Part shown: piece by piece, positions 16,999 to 24,773 of the stretch
Numbering within the stretch: the stretch's first letter is position 1
How the letters are laid out: every line of letters begins with the position of its first letter
DNA from: Bacteroidales bacterium
Lineage (GTDB): Bacteria > Bacteroidota > Bacteroidia > Bacteroidales > UBA932
DNA: 64,000 bases
Assembly (NCBI GenBank): GCA_017962235.1
Contig: JAGCVS010000004.1
Span: forward strand, 1-64,000
Reading direction: 5' to 3'
The notes under the pieces: generated by a model
The model's input: the letters and a program-made list of their open reading frames with translations, nothing else
Database searches by the model: none
What the model was told of the DNA's origin: nothing
Position numbers and translations under genes: made by a program

Positions 16999-17430
16999 CT
17001 AGTCCAGGGATAGTTCTACGTCCTCTTCATGAACCTCAATCACCGTGATTGAGGTGTGATTTGCCTTAGCGTGCTGCTCCAGACGACGTTTAGCCGAGGC
17101 GTCAAGTTCGGGCATTCCTTCGATGACGAACTGCCGGACGGATTTCCGGTTGGTCATGCCCTGGGCCTTGCTGATAAAGACCTGAAGAAGCTTGTTTTTC
17201 TGGATTACGGTGTGAAGACGGGCCACCTTTGACTCGTTCTTCACGAGATCGATAAGTGTCTGACAGCGACCTGTATAAGAAAAGAAGGCAACGTTGGAAT
17301 TCCACTTGTTGAGGAGGTCAGAGACAATCTGGGCAGCAAGAAAGATAGCGCTCACCTCGTCGGTGGTGCTGACATAATGTACGAGACCGTTCTCGTAACC
17401 GGGGATTTGATTGATGATTTGTTCTGCCAT
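16999..17430 (-). CDS. Hypothetical protein, first gene of the helicase/polymerase transcript
   Basis: 143 aa from the ATG at 17430 (MAEQIINQIPGYENG). An upstream in-frame Met at 17463 would fall upstream of the -7 box (17447-17454), so 17430 is the real start. Mixed alpha/beta; the C-terminus is basic then acidic (SAKRRLEQHAKANHTS then EVHEEDVELSLD). No domain recognised. It follows one of the four shared-motif promoters and precedes the 59-aa, DnaB-like and Pol III alpha-like genes. Confidence 0.65.
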   Translation of the reverse strand: MAEQIINQIPGYENGLVHYVSTTDEVSAIFLAAQIVSDLLNKWNSNVAFFSYTGRCQTLIDLVKNESKVARLHTVIQKNKLLQVFISKAQGMTNRKSVRQFVIEGMPELDASAKRRLEQHAKANHTSITVIEVHEEDVELSLD

Positions 17431-17446
17431 GTCGAATGTTTTTCGG

Positions 17447-17485
17447 CAAAGATAGCCGCACATTCGGCAGAAATCTGGCAGAAGC
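17447..17485 (-). promoter_or_regulatory. Island promoter 3 (TGCC-N7-TGCCGAA-N8-TATCTTTG)
   Basis: On the minus strand, -7 box TATCTTTG (17447-17454), then 8 bases upstream TGCCGAA (17463-17469), and 11 bases further up a second TGCC. The 23 bases at 17463-17485 match those of the rightward promoter (21327-21349) at all but one position. It drives the 143-aa, 59-aa, DnaB-like and Pol III alpha-like genes. Confidence 0.75.
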
Positions 17486-17793
17486 TATTTATTGTTGAAA
17501 GTTTTATGCAAATCTGGGTCGAATTGCTTAACTGCTTCCCTCACAGCAGGGTCGGGATCGTGGATGAACTCCTGGACGTAGTACTCTCCTTTGGCCACTT
17601 CAAGACGCACACGGGGATCAGGATCATTCTTCAGCTTATCGACCCCATAGCCCAACTTGGCCATACGGATACGGTCTTCTACGTTCTCAGAATCTACCAG
17701 GGCGTCTGTATCTGAGAAAGCGCCATAGCAGAAGTCGTCATCTGGAGTTCTGCCAATGTATATTCCTTTCTTCGGTGTGATTTTCCTTTCCAT
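17485..17793 (-). CDS. Small protein with HEAT/LRV-like repeat motifs
   Basis: 102 aa. It carries repeated DPDPxVRxxV units (NDPDPRVRLEVAKGE near 57-71 and HDPDPAVREAVKQFDPDL near 78-95), the signature of HEAT-like or leucine-rich-variant repeats that mediate protein contacts. It lies 12 bases after the 93-aa gene. Its stop codon region overlaps promoter 3. Possibly an adaptor of the island; unproven. Confidence 0.6.
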   Translation of the reverse strand: MERKITPKKGIYIGRTPDDDFCYGAFSDTDALVDSENVEDRIRMAKLGYGVDKLKNDPDPRVRLEVAKGEYYVQEFIHDPDPAVREAVKQFDPDLHKTFNNK

Positions 17794-17805
17794 AGCTGTT
17801 CTATT

Positions 17806-18087
17806 TTAGAATATGCGGAGCCTCTTGGGATGCTCCTCGGCGGTTTTGTTGATCTTCTCGACCTCTGCGATGGTGAGAATCTTCATGCAGGTTTTATCAA
17901 CTTTGAGATAAGCAGCGACATTCTCGACCAATTCTTCAGGAGTGGTGGCGGTAACGCCGAACGCTTCAGCGATCATCGAAGTGTCGCCAATCTTTATCAG
18001 CGTAACATCCGGCTGATCGATTTGGAGGCCATATGCACCCACGATTTCTTTAACGTGCAGATTTGATGTGTTATTTGACTGTCCCAT
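17806..18087 (-). CDS. Small hypothetical protein, 93 aa
   Basis: Starts at ATG 18087 (MGQSNNTSNLHVKEIVGAYG), 14 bases after the -7 box at 18102-18109. A longer reading to 18363 is in frame but would pass through the promoter and the metallophosphoesterase gene. Helical, acidic in the middle (TTPEELVENVAAYL), no recognised domain. First gene after island promoter 2. Confidence 0.6.
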   Translation of the reverse strand: MGQSNNTSNLHVKEIVGAYGLQIDQPDVTLIKIGDTSMIAEAFGVTATTPEELVENVAAYLKVDKTCMKILTIAEVEKINKTAEEHPKRLRIF

Positions 18088-18101
18088 TTTGTTTTTTTCG
18101 A

Positions 18102-18140
18102 CAAAAATAATTGATTCTTCGGCAAAAAAGTAGCAGAAGC
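18102..18140 (-). promoter_or_regulatory. Island promoter 2 (TGCCGAA-N8-TATTTTTG)
   Basis: On the minus strand, -7 box TATTTTTG (18102-18109), then TGCCGAA (18118-18124) at the same 8-base spacing, with the upstream half reading TGCT instead of TGCC 11 bases further. It shares ACTTTTTTGCCGAAGA with promoter 1. It drives the 93- and 102-aa genes. Confidence 0.72.
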
Positions 18141-18142
18141 GA

Positions 18143-18706
18143 TTAAAGGCAGTTAAATACGGAAATATTCTGGCAAATGGTCTCTCCCAATGGTAACTGT
18201 TGCCCTTCAGTGGCGTGGATATGGCCGAAGAGATGCCATTTAGGAGTTGCTTTGAGGACGAAGTTGAGGATCTCAAGGGAGCCCATGTCTTCATCGAGGA
18301 TGCCGTATGGCGGGCAGTGTGTAACCAGGATGTCAAGGTCCTTGGGGATATCCTCATCGGCAATCAAAGAGTTCCCGGAAATGGAGCCTATGATTACTCC
18401 GTCGCAATCCTCAACGGCATCTTGAAGCACTGTGATTCCAGCTGCTTCAAACTGTTTGACGATATCACCCGCCTGGCCCAGATCAAACGACAGTTCATGA
18501 TTACCAGGCACAAAGATCTTCCACTTGGCCGGCAATGACGAGAACCAGGCGATAAAGTCATCGTATTCTCCTCCTTTCAGGTCATCCTCTACTACATCTC
18601 CGGCGCAGATAATAATATCAGCATCCTCAGGCACCTGCAGGGCTCGATGATGGCCATGGGTGTCTGAGAAGGCGAAGATAGTATGATTTTTCAATGATAT
18701 TATCAT
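18143..18706 (-). CDS. Calcineurin-like metallophosphoesterase
   Basis: 187 aa with all five motifs in order: FSDTHGHH (~13-20), AGDVVED, PGNHELSF (~67), VTHCPPYG and FGHIHATEG (~158-166). The compact size fits the small phosphodiesterases (YfcE/MJ0936-like) that cleave phosphodiesters of nucleotides or nucleic acids. Its start abuts the stop of the 322-aa nuclease-like gene with no gap, so it is co-transcribed from the WYL promoter. Substrate unknown. Confidence 0.85.
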   Translation of the reverse strand: MIISLKNHTIFAFSDTHGHHRALQVPEDADIIICAGDVVEDDLKGGEYDDFIAWFSSLPAKWKIFVPGNHELSFDLGQAGDIVKQFEAAGITVLQDAVEDCDGVIIGSISGNSLIADEDIPKDLDILVTHCPPYGILDEDMGSLEILNFVLKATPKWHLFGHIHATEGQQLPLGETICQNISVFNCL

Positions 18707-19675
18707 CTACAAACGGTAATAGTCTTTTGTGTCTTGTTCAAGGTTGTTATAAAAGGTTTTGTTCTCCTTTAGTGCAACTAAGTCCTGATAGGTCAACAAT
18801 GGTAGGATGTCAAAAGCGCCCTCTGTCATTTCCCGTAATGCTGTTGATAATGGCGCGTAAACTTCATCTCGATATGATTCGAAACATTTAGAAGCCCCTT
18901 CAACATATGGACCAAAATCAAACAATAACTCTCCTAGAAAGACTCGATACCCTGAGAACTTCCTGGGTGCTTCTGTCCGTGCCCCCAGAAAATGTGAGAT
19001 CATTTGCTTGGGGCCTTCGCAATACCTGGGTGTTCGCCCCTTTATAGTCTGAATAACCGTATGGTATGAACTCCAATCTTTGACTTCAATACCAATCGCA
19101 TCAAAAGTGTCATTTAATTGACGATATACATTCTTGTAATAAGAAGTAAGTGAGACGCTTATTGATTTAGGGGAAAGATACTCGGAAAACTTAGACTCAA
19201 ATAGAACAACTATCTTCTCTTCATCATTGAATAGGGCAACATCAACATTTGAATGATTGTTGGTGTTTGGTTCAACCTCATTGGGCTCTTCAGGGGAATA
19301 CCTAGTAAGGGCTACCATCCTTCCGTTCAAGGGAACATAGATAGGATTGTCTTTTGAGATTGAATAAAAGAAGAGAAGCGGCATTAAAGAAGACGAATGT
19401 AAAGTCATTATCTTAAACTTTTCCTGCCCCCTGCCATTGGTCGCTAATTCGTATTTCTCCTCAAACAAAGAAGTATTATTGATGTGGAAGATACTCTGTA
19501 GGGTTTTACCATCACCATCAAAATAAAGAGACCACTCTGAATACTTCTTATAACGTTTGTCCCATTTATGCTTTAGCATAACATTGACATGTTTGTCCCA
19601 AAACAAATTATTGTCAAATAATGAATAAAGAGGGGCCTTTGTTGCCGACTGATGTATTACGTTTATATTATCCAT
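18707..19675 (-). CDS. Putative PD-(D/E)XK nuclease-like protein, 322 aa
   Basis: No named family recognised. Around residues 142-162 it reads NVDVALFNDEEKIVVLFESKFSEYL, i.e. D..., then E-S-K on a strand, the core of PD-(D/E)XK nucleases, followed by an alpha-helical stretch (SVSLTSYYKNVYRQL). This kind of protein often appears in restriction or defence operons. The DNA is markedly A/T-rich compared with the flanks. It sits between another PD-(D/E)XK-like gene and the metallophosphoesterase. Nuclease assignment is by motif only. Confidence 0.6.
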   Translation of the reverse strand: MDNINVIHQSATKAPLYSLFDNNLFWDKHVNVMLKHKWDKRYKKYSEWSLYFDGDGKTLQSIFHINNTSLFEEKYELATNGRGQEKFKIMTLHSSSLMPLLFFYSISKDNPIYVPLNGRMVALTRYSPEEPNEVEPNTNNHSNVDVALFNDEEKIVVLFESKFSEYLSPKSISVSLTSYYKNVYRQLNDTFDAIGIEVKDWSSYHTVIQTIKGRTPRYCEGPKQMISHFLGARTEAPRKFSGYRVFLGELLFDFGPYVEGASKCFESYRDEVYAPLSTALREMTEGAFDILPLLTYQDLVALKENKTFYNNLEQDTKDYYRL

Positions 19676-19713
19676 AGCAGATCTTAGTATTCCTATTCTT
19701 ATATCCTACTAGT

Positions 19714-20364
19714 CTACATCTTCTTCCACCCAGTTATTTGCACCTCGGTTTCTGAGATATATTGCGTCCCATGATACTTTAGAGGGCCAAATGTGTGACA
19801 GACATAATTGATACCATTTAAGTCTGATTCAATCTTCCCAATAATACTGGGCCAAGTAGCACTGTTCTGTTTTTCGAGCAATTGTACAAAGAATCCCAAT
19901 TGACCTTCTTCCTGGAGTTTTACCAGGTCTTTGATATAACAGAACGCCTCAGGATTACCGGCTTTGAACTCTATCAAGCAGACTCGAGAACCTTTATTGT
20001 CATGGATGCAGACATCCACCATAGCAGACTGGCCATCTTTTTCTTTAGTCTTATGAGGTTTAGCCTCTCCCGAGAATCGGTATTTCCATTCCGTAGGAGT
20101 CTCGACGGAATAGTATGCATCCCAGCCGGTTTCTTCACAGTATTTGTTAAACTGTTCAATAAAGACAAATCTCAGCTCTTGCTCACTGATGCGTCGCTCT
20201 CCATCGCGGTAGGTTTTGCTATAGCAAGGGAAAATGAGACGGCTGCCGCTTGCCTGCAGGTTTGCTTTCCCCGTCGCTTCATCGTTATACACGTAGCATT
20301 TATCCAGTACTTGGAAAGTTCTGTCAAGAACTACAGCGATTCTATCCTTGATTTCTTTAGCCAT
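19714..20364 (-). CDS. Putative PD-(D/E)XK nuclease-like protein, 216 aa
   Basis: Residues ~115-140 read MVDVCIHDNKGSRVCLIEFKAGNPEAF: Asp, then I-E-x-K, the usual PD-(D/E)XK arrangement, followed by a helix (CYIKDLVKLQEEG). The N-terminal half is alpha/beta with no recognised motif. It starts 8 bp inside the end of the WYL gene, so it is translationally coupled to the regulator. Together with the next gene it forms a pair of nuclease-like proteins directly under WYL control. Confidence 0.62.
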   Translation of the reverse strand: MAKEIKDRIAVVLDRTFQVLDKCYVYNDEATGKANLQASGSRLIFPCYSKTYRDGERRISEQELRFVFIEQFNKYCEETGWDAYYSVETPTEWKYRFSGEAKPHKTKEKDGQSAMVDVCIHDNKGSRVCLIEFKAGNPEAFCYIKDLVKLQEEGQLGFFVQLLEKQNSATWPSIIGKIESDLNGINYVCHTFGPLKYHGTQYISETEVQITGWKKM

Positions 20365-21268
20365 TATACTTGCGATTTAGGTTGCTTGTAATAGTTTCAA
20401 AAGTCTCCCGGAGAGAAGCCGGCTCCAACACCTCCACGTCATCCGCATAGTACAGGACATCGTGGATGAAGTCATAATTTGGCGTCAAGTAGTATGAGAA
20501 GATTGAGTACTCGGCTGTCTTCTCGGTTTCTTTCTGGCTGGAGTGTAGCGGAAGGGTGCGGAAGTAATTGGCCTGGCGGGCGCAGACCTTGAGCTTGATG
20601 TGTGCTGGTTTTTCACCTTCATACTGCAGAACACCGTAACGAGTGCTGAAGAAGGTCTGGGTGTTAAAACTTTTGGGCACGGTGAAAGGCTGCTCACTGA
20701 TGGCCACGGTGTTCATCCGGTCCAGGGCAAAGGAGTGAGGCTCTTTGTAACCGCCATTGTGATCCCTGGCAAATAGATACCAGCGGCGCTTGTACTCCTT
20801 GAGGCAGAACGGCTCCAGCAGGAAATCACGCGGAGCCTCCATCTTGAAGCTCTGGTAATTGATTTCAATCATGCGCTCGTCGCGTATTGCACGAATGATA
20901 TCAGTCAGGAAGCGGTGACTGGATGGTTCGCTCTCAAAGAGAAGTCGCGTGCGCAGGCCCGCGCTTTCATTAATAAGATTATTCAAACTGAGTGCTTCCA
21001 TGAGCCAGTCGTGGATGCCACTGCCGCCTATGTCTCCCTCGTTCTCGATTCGGTACGTATTGTCGCTGCGGTCGCAAACGATGTCGATGCCAAAGATGTC
21101 GGCGATGGCAGCAACATGGTTCGCGAATGTGCGCGTGGCCAGTTCCTTCTTGTCGTCATTGATAGAACTGCGCATCCATAAGTCCTTGATTTCGTTCAAG
21201 GTAAGCCGTCCTCTTGTCTGGAGAGTCTCCAGTAGCCAGATGTAGGATTTGAAATAATTCTTTGCCAT
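20357..21268 (-). CDS. WYL-domain transcriptional regulator
   Basis: 303 aa. N-terminal winged-HTH (~1-70; RGRLTLNEIKDLWMRSS...TRTFANHVAAIADIF), then a WYL domain (~125-205) with PFCLKEYKRRWYLFARDHNG, and a C-terminal WCX-like part (FDVHDVLYYADDVEVLEPASL-like, ~260-295). It matches the CapW/BrxR class of regulators that control phage-defence operons through a ligand-sensing WYL domain. First gene of the leftward arm, divergent from the nuclease/polymerase arm; the 121-bp gap holds a back-to-back promoter pair with repeated TGCCG sites, so autoregulation and control of both arms is likely. Confidence 0.9.
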   Translation of the reverse strand: MAKNYFKSYIWLLETLQTRGRLTLNEIKDLWMRSSINDDKKELATRTFANHVAAIADIFGIDIVCDRSDNTYRIENEGDIGGSGIHDWLMEALSLNNLINESAGLRTRLLFESEPSSHRFLTDIIRAIRDERMIEINYQSFKMEAPRDFLLEPFCLKEYKRRWYLFARDHNGGYKEPHSFALDRMNTVAISEQPFTVPKSFNTQTFFSTRYGVLQYEGEKPAHIKLKVCARQANYFRTLPLHSSQKETEKTAEYSIFSYYLTPNYDFIHDVLYYADDVEVLEPASLRETFETITSNLNRKYNG

Positions 21269-21277
21269 AACTGCCTA

Positions 21278-21316
21278 CAAAGATAGCGATATCTTCGGCA
21301 AAAAAGTGGCATATTA
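21278..21316 (-). promoter_or_regulatory. Island promoter 1, WYL operon (TGCC-N7-TGCCGAA-N8-TATCTTTG)
   Basis: On the minus strand, -7 box TATCTTTG (21278-21285), TGCCGAA (21294-21300) 8 bases upstream, and TGCC 11 bases further. It lies 9 bases from the WYL start codon, so the 5' leader is very short. Confidence 0.75.
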
Positions 21317-21326
21317 TTATTTTTTT

Positions 21327-21365
21327 GCTTCTGCCGGATTTCTGCCGAACTGCCGGCCATATTTG
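21327..21365 (+). promoter_or_regulatory. Island promoter 4, rightward arm (TGCC-N7-TGCCGAA-N8-CATATTTG)
   Basis: TGCCG at 21332, TGCCGAA at 21343-21349, then 8 bases to CATATTTG (21358-21365; one mismatch to TAnnTTTG). A third TGCCG starts at 21351. Same geometry as the three leftward promoters. It serves the VRR-NUC and PHP-polymerase genes. Confidence 0.72.
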
Positions 21366-21389
21366 TAGCCGGAAATAAAACTTATTGAG

Positions 21390-21848
21390 ATGAAAACCTT
21401 GCATTCAGAATCAATGCTTCAGCGACAGTGCTTCACATGGTTTAGGCTCCAGTATCCCAAACTGGCCCTGAATCTTGTCGCCATACCTAACGGCGGCCAA
21501 AGGTCGCAGAAGGAAGCCGCAATTATGAGCGGAGAAGGTGTTGTGCCTGGAGTGGCCGACGCTGTATTATTCATTCCCTCTTATGTAAATCAAACCACGT
21601 ATCACACTTTGTGCATCGAGTTTAAGACCGTCACTAAAACTGTTGGACGTGATGGGAAAGTCACTGAAAGGAAAACATATCAGAGCGAAGTTCAAAAGGC
21701 ATGGCAAGCTGCAGTGGAGGCAACTCATAATAAATATGTTGTCGTTAGATCCCTGGAAGAGTTTATGGCCGAAATAAAAGCCTATTTCGTAAAACCCTCC
21801 GGGATGATTTCCGCCATAGCGCTTAGGGCAATAGGTATTCCTTTTTAA
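21390..21848 (+). CDS. VRR-NUC family endonuclease
   Basis: 152 aa, the size of a stand-alone VRR-NUC. Motifs in order: AIPNGGQRSQKEAAIMSGEGVVPGVADAVLF (~32-62, with the catalytic Asp), LCIEFKT (~75-81, E-x-K), then YQSEVQKAWQAAVEATHNKYVVVRSLEEF (~100-130). VRR-NUC proteins are PD-(D/E)XK nucleases found in phages, plasmids and defence loci, often acting on branched DNA. First gene of the rightward arm, 23 bases before the PHP-polymerase gene. Confidence 0.85.
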   Translation: MKTLHSESMLQRQCFTWFRLQYPKLALNLVAIPNGGQRSQKEAAIMSGEGVVPGVADAVLFIPSYVNQTTYHTLCIEFKTVTKTVGRDGKVTERKTYQSEVQKAWQAAVEATHNKYVVVRSLEEFMAEIKAYFVKPSGMISAIALRAIGIPF

Positions 21849-21871
21849 CAAACAATTAAACTCACAATAAT

Positions 21872-24235
21872 ATGTCATTTACACACTTACATGTACACAC
21901 GGACTACTCTGTGGATGGAATTGCACAGAGTAGGCGACTTTTCTGCGAAGCAGAGAGACTTGGAATGCCGGGGCTTGCTATTACCGACCATGGGACTATG
22001 GCCGGAGTCCCAGATTTTCTTGTCTCAGCTTCTCGCTTTCCTTCGGTAAAACCAATCATAGGTTGCGAGTTTTACCTTGAAAATGAAGGCCGGCTTTACC
22101 ATCTGATTCTTCTGGCAAAGAACTTGTCCGGTTATCACAATCTCCTCAAACTTTGCTCAAGTGCCCATAAAGTCAAGAATGATGACCGCCCGCGGATTAC
22201 TCGTGAGAATGTGGCCAAGTTTCATGAAGACCTTATTTGCACCTCTGCCTGCATCGGGGGTGAGATTCCTCAAGCAATTATTGAGGGGAACTTCGACAAA
22301 GCTAAAAGTATCACTTCTTGGTACAAAGACCTGTTTGGAGATGACTTCTACCTTGAGGTGGCACTACACAAAGGAGGAAAAAGAATCAAACTGTCCTGCA
22401 TTGATAATCATGAGGCTTATCTGCAATCAAACAAAGGGCTCGTCGCAAAACAAAGGGCCGCAGCTGAAGGCATTTTCCGCCTAAGTGAAGAACTTGATAT
22501 AAAGGTGGTAGTCACAAACGATGTGCATTTTGTCAATAAAGAAGATGCAATCGTACATGATGCGTTCCTTTGCCATACCTACAACAAGCGGATGGAGAAT
22601 CCCAAAAGGATACGCTATTCACATCTGGAGTATCTCAAGAGCGAAAAGGAAATGTCCTCTCTCTTTCCTAATCATCCCGAGGTGATAAGCAATACTCAGG
22701 ATATCCTTGACAAGATTGAAAAGTATTCTATCAATAAAGATGTCTCTCTTCCACAGTTGTATGAGAACCCCAAAGAAGTATTGTCAATGATGGTGAACCT
22801 TGGGGCCGAGGTTCGATATGGTGGAATTATTCCTTCTGATGTCAAAAAACGGTTAGCGAAAGAATTGGAGGTGATAGACAACACCGGCAACAATGACTAT
22901 TTCATCCTCATCAAATACATTGTGGATACGCTCAGCAAGGGACACGGTATTATTGTTGGCCCCGGTAGATCTGCTTCAACATCAAGCCTCGTTAACTATT
23001 GTTTGGGAATAACGGAAGTAGATCCACTTCGGTTTGGACTTCCTTTCGAGAGGCTCTTATGGCCTGGAAGAATCTCAATACCGCAAATAGATCTGGATGT
23101 TGAAGAATCTCGTTGGGAGGAAGCTTTATCGATTCTTCGGGAAAAAATAGGGCCGGAGTGTGTTGCTTTCGCGCCCACCTACAAGACACTTGGCAATAAG
23201 AAGGCATGGGATATTGTTTCAAAAGCATATGATATTCCATATAAGACTCGTCAAAGAATCAAGAAAATCAAAAGCAAATTTCCTTGCCCCTTGCCTCAAA
23301 AGGCAAAACTCCGTAGAGAACTTGATGAGTTATATCGGAATGGCTCTCCGACACTCAAAATGGCATTAGACCAATCCTCAATGCTAGATGCCGTCCATAT
23401 ATCAAGAGATATCATTTCTTTCCGGCCTATTATATCTGGAGATTCGCTTTCTGCTCACTTGCCAATTGAGTCGATTATCGAGAAAAATGAGGGGAAGAAC
23501 ACTCCAGTATCACAATATGATTTGAAGTGGGCAGAAGATTGTGGGGTAACTAGTTTGTACTTCATTCCACTTCGTATTCTCGATGTTATCAAGCAAACCC
23601 TTGATATAATCAATTGCAGATATCCATTTGATGTCGATATTAAAAGTATCCCTCTCAATGATGATAAGACAATGGAGGTATTCGTAACCGGTGACACTTC
23701 TGACATCTTTATGTTCCAGTCGGAGAACTTGAGAAAACTATTGAAAGAATTTAGACCTGACACTTTCTCAGATCTGGTCCTGCTCAATACACTCTATAGG
23801 GCTGTTTCTCTAAATCTTCTTCCCGACTGCCTTGCCAGAAAACGCGGTGAAGGAAAGGCTTCTTTTGAAATACCCGAACTAGAAGCCATCCTTAGGGAAA
23901 GTTATGGAGTTCCGGCATACCAAGAGCAGTTGATTGAAATTGCGAAAAGTGTTGGTCTCAGTGATGTCGACGCCGTGCTATTTTGGAAGCATACTGCATT
24001 AAAAAAGAAGGAATATATGGATGTCCGCGGAAAGTTTATAGAAGGCGGTATCAATAAGGGACACTCCAAAGAAGCGATGGAATCCCTATATGAAAGGCTC
24101 ATGAATGTCGGCTGTTGGACATTCAGTAAGTCTCATTCTGTAAGTTATACTCTCATCGCATGGCGTTGTGCCTGGTTGAAGGCTCATTTCCCAGTGGAGT
24201 ATGTCCAGACCTACAACAATGTTTTCCCAGATTAA
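21872..24235 (+). CDS. PHP-domain DNA polymerase III alpha-like protein, truncated and altered
   Basis: 787 aa against about 1,160 for DnaE. The PHP domain (~1-225) keeps likely metal ligands (HLHVHTDYS, AITDHGTM, IGCEFYL, TNDVHF). Palm: GPGRSASTSSLVNYCLGITEVDPLRFGLPFERLL (~363-395) and IPQIDLDV (403-410), with both palm Asp kept. The third catalytic Asp, in DnaE's MDFLGLRTL, is replaced: LYFIPLRIL (562-570, Tyr563). Fingers: LLNTLYRAVSLN for YRPGP, ESYGVPAYQEQLIEIAK, and SKSHSVSYTLIAWRCAWLKAHFP near the end. No OB, beta-clamp or tau-binding regions. Followed by a DnaQ-type exonuclease. Polymerase activity is doubtful; PHP activity is plausible. Confidence 0.85.
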   Translation: MSFTHLHVHTDYSVDGIAQSRRLFCEAERLGMPGLAITDHGTMAGVPDFLVSASRFPSVKPIIGCEFYLENEGRLYHLILLAKNLSGYHNLLKLCSSAHKVKNDDRPRITRENVAKFHEDLICTSACIGGEIPQAIIEGNFDKAKSITSWYKDLFGDDFYLEVALHKGGKRIKLSCIDNHEAYLQSNKGLVAKQRAAAEGIFRLSEELDIKVVVTNDVHFVNKEDAIVHDAFLCHTYNKRMENPKRIRYSHLEYLKSEKEMSSLFPNHPEVISNTQDILDKIEKYSINKDVSLPQLYENPKEVLSMMVNLGAEVRYGGIIPSDVKKRLAKELEVIDNTGNNDYFILIKYIVDTLSKGHGIIVGPGRSASTSSLVNYCLGITEVDPLRFGLPFERLLWPGRISIPQIDLDVEESRWEEALSILREKIGPECVAFAPTYKTLGNKKAWDIVSKAYDIPYKTRQRIKKIKSKFPCPLPQKAKLRRELDELYRNGSPTLKMALDQSSMLDAVHISRDIISFRPIISGDSLSAHLPIESIIEKNEGKNTPVSQYDLKWAEDCGVTSLYFIPLRILDVIKQTLDIINCRYPFDVDIKSIPLNDDKTMEVFVTGDTSDIFMFQSENLRKLLKEFRPDTFSDLVLLNTLYRAVSLNLLPDCLARKRGEGKASFEIPELEAILRESYGVPAYQEQLIEIAKSVGLSDVDAVLFWKHTALKKKEYMDVRGKFIEGGINKGHSKEAMESLYERLMNVGCWTFSKSHSVSYTLIAWRCAWLKAHFPVEYVQTYNNVFPD

Positions 24236-24239
24236 TCCG

Positions 24240-24247
24240 TAAATTTG
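24240..24247 (+). promoter_or_regulatory. -7 box before the DnaQ-like gene
   Basis: TAAATTTG matches TAnnTTTG, 16 bases before the ATG at 24264, without the island's TGCCGAA element. It may give the exonuclease and PLD genes an additional promoter. Confidence 0.5.
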
Positions 24248-24263
24248 TACAGCCATTGATAAT

Positions 24264-24758
24264 ATGACTGATTTCGCAGCCATAGATTTTGAAACTGCCA
24301 ATGAGCAACTCTCCAGTGTTTGCAGCGTTGGTGTTGTCATCGTACGGGGTGGTGAGATTGTGGATTCTTTCTATAGTCTAATCCATCCGGAACCGGAGTA
24401 TTATCAATGGTTCTGCCAGCGGGTACATGGGCTGTCTGCAGAAGACACGGAAGATGCTCCGGTGTTCCCGTATGTTTGGGAGAAGATTGCGTCAAAGATT
24501 GAAGGGCTTCCGCTGGTGGCACACAATGCCCGCTTTGACGAAGGTTGCTTAAAAGCCGTTTTCCGGGTATATCAGATGGATTACCCTGATTACGTCTTTA
24601 TGGACACGCTGACGGCATCCCGACGGCATTACGGCTGCAGCCTGCCGAATCATCAGTTGCAAACAGTTGCCGCTGCCTGCGGATACGACCTGATTCACCA
24701 TCACCACGCGTTGGCAGATGCAGAGGCTTGTGCCTACATTGCAAGGCAGATTCTTTAA
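24264..24758 (+). CDS. DnaQ-like DEDDh 3'-5' exonuclease
   Basis: 164 aa. Exo I AIDFETAN (Asp and Glu at ~7 and 9), Exo II LVAHNARFDEGCL (~84-96) and Exo III HHALADAEACAY (~148-159; His and Asp) are complete, so it is predicted active. Proofreading subunits of Pol III (epsilon) and stand-alone phage exonucleases belong here. It follows the PHP-polymerase gene by 28 bases and precedes the PLD gene by 15, forming a polymerase-like/proofreader-like pair outside the chromosomal replisome genes. Confidence 0.9.
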   Translation: MTDFAAIDFETANEQLSSVCSVGVVIVRGGEIVDSFYSLIHPEPEYYQWFCQRVHGLSAEDTEDAPVFPYVWEKIASKIEGLPLVAHNARFDEGCLKAVFRVYQMDYPDYVFMDTLTASRRHYGCSLPNHQLQTVAAACGYDLIHHHHALADAEACAYIARQIL

Positions 24759-24773
24759 CCAATCTCAGCCACA

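Noticed and set aside
17806-18363. 185-codon version of the 93-aa gene
   Set aside because: It would start inside the metallophosphoesterase gene and run through island promoter 2; the first part has no protein-like pattern.
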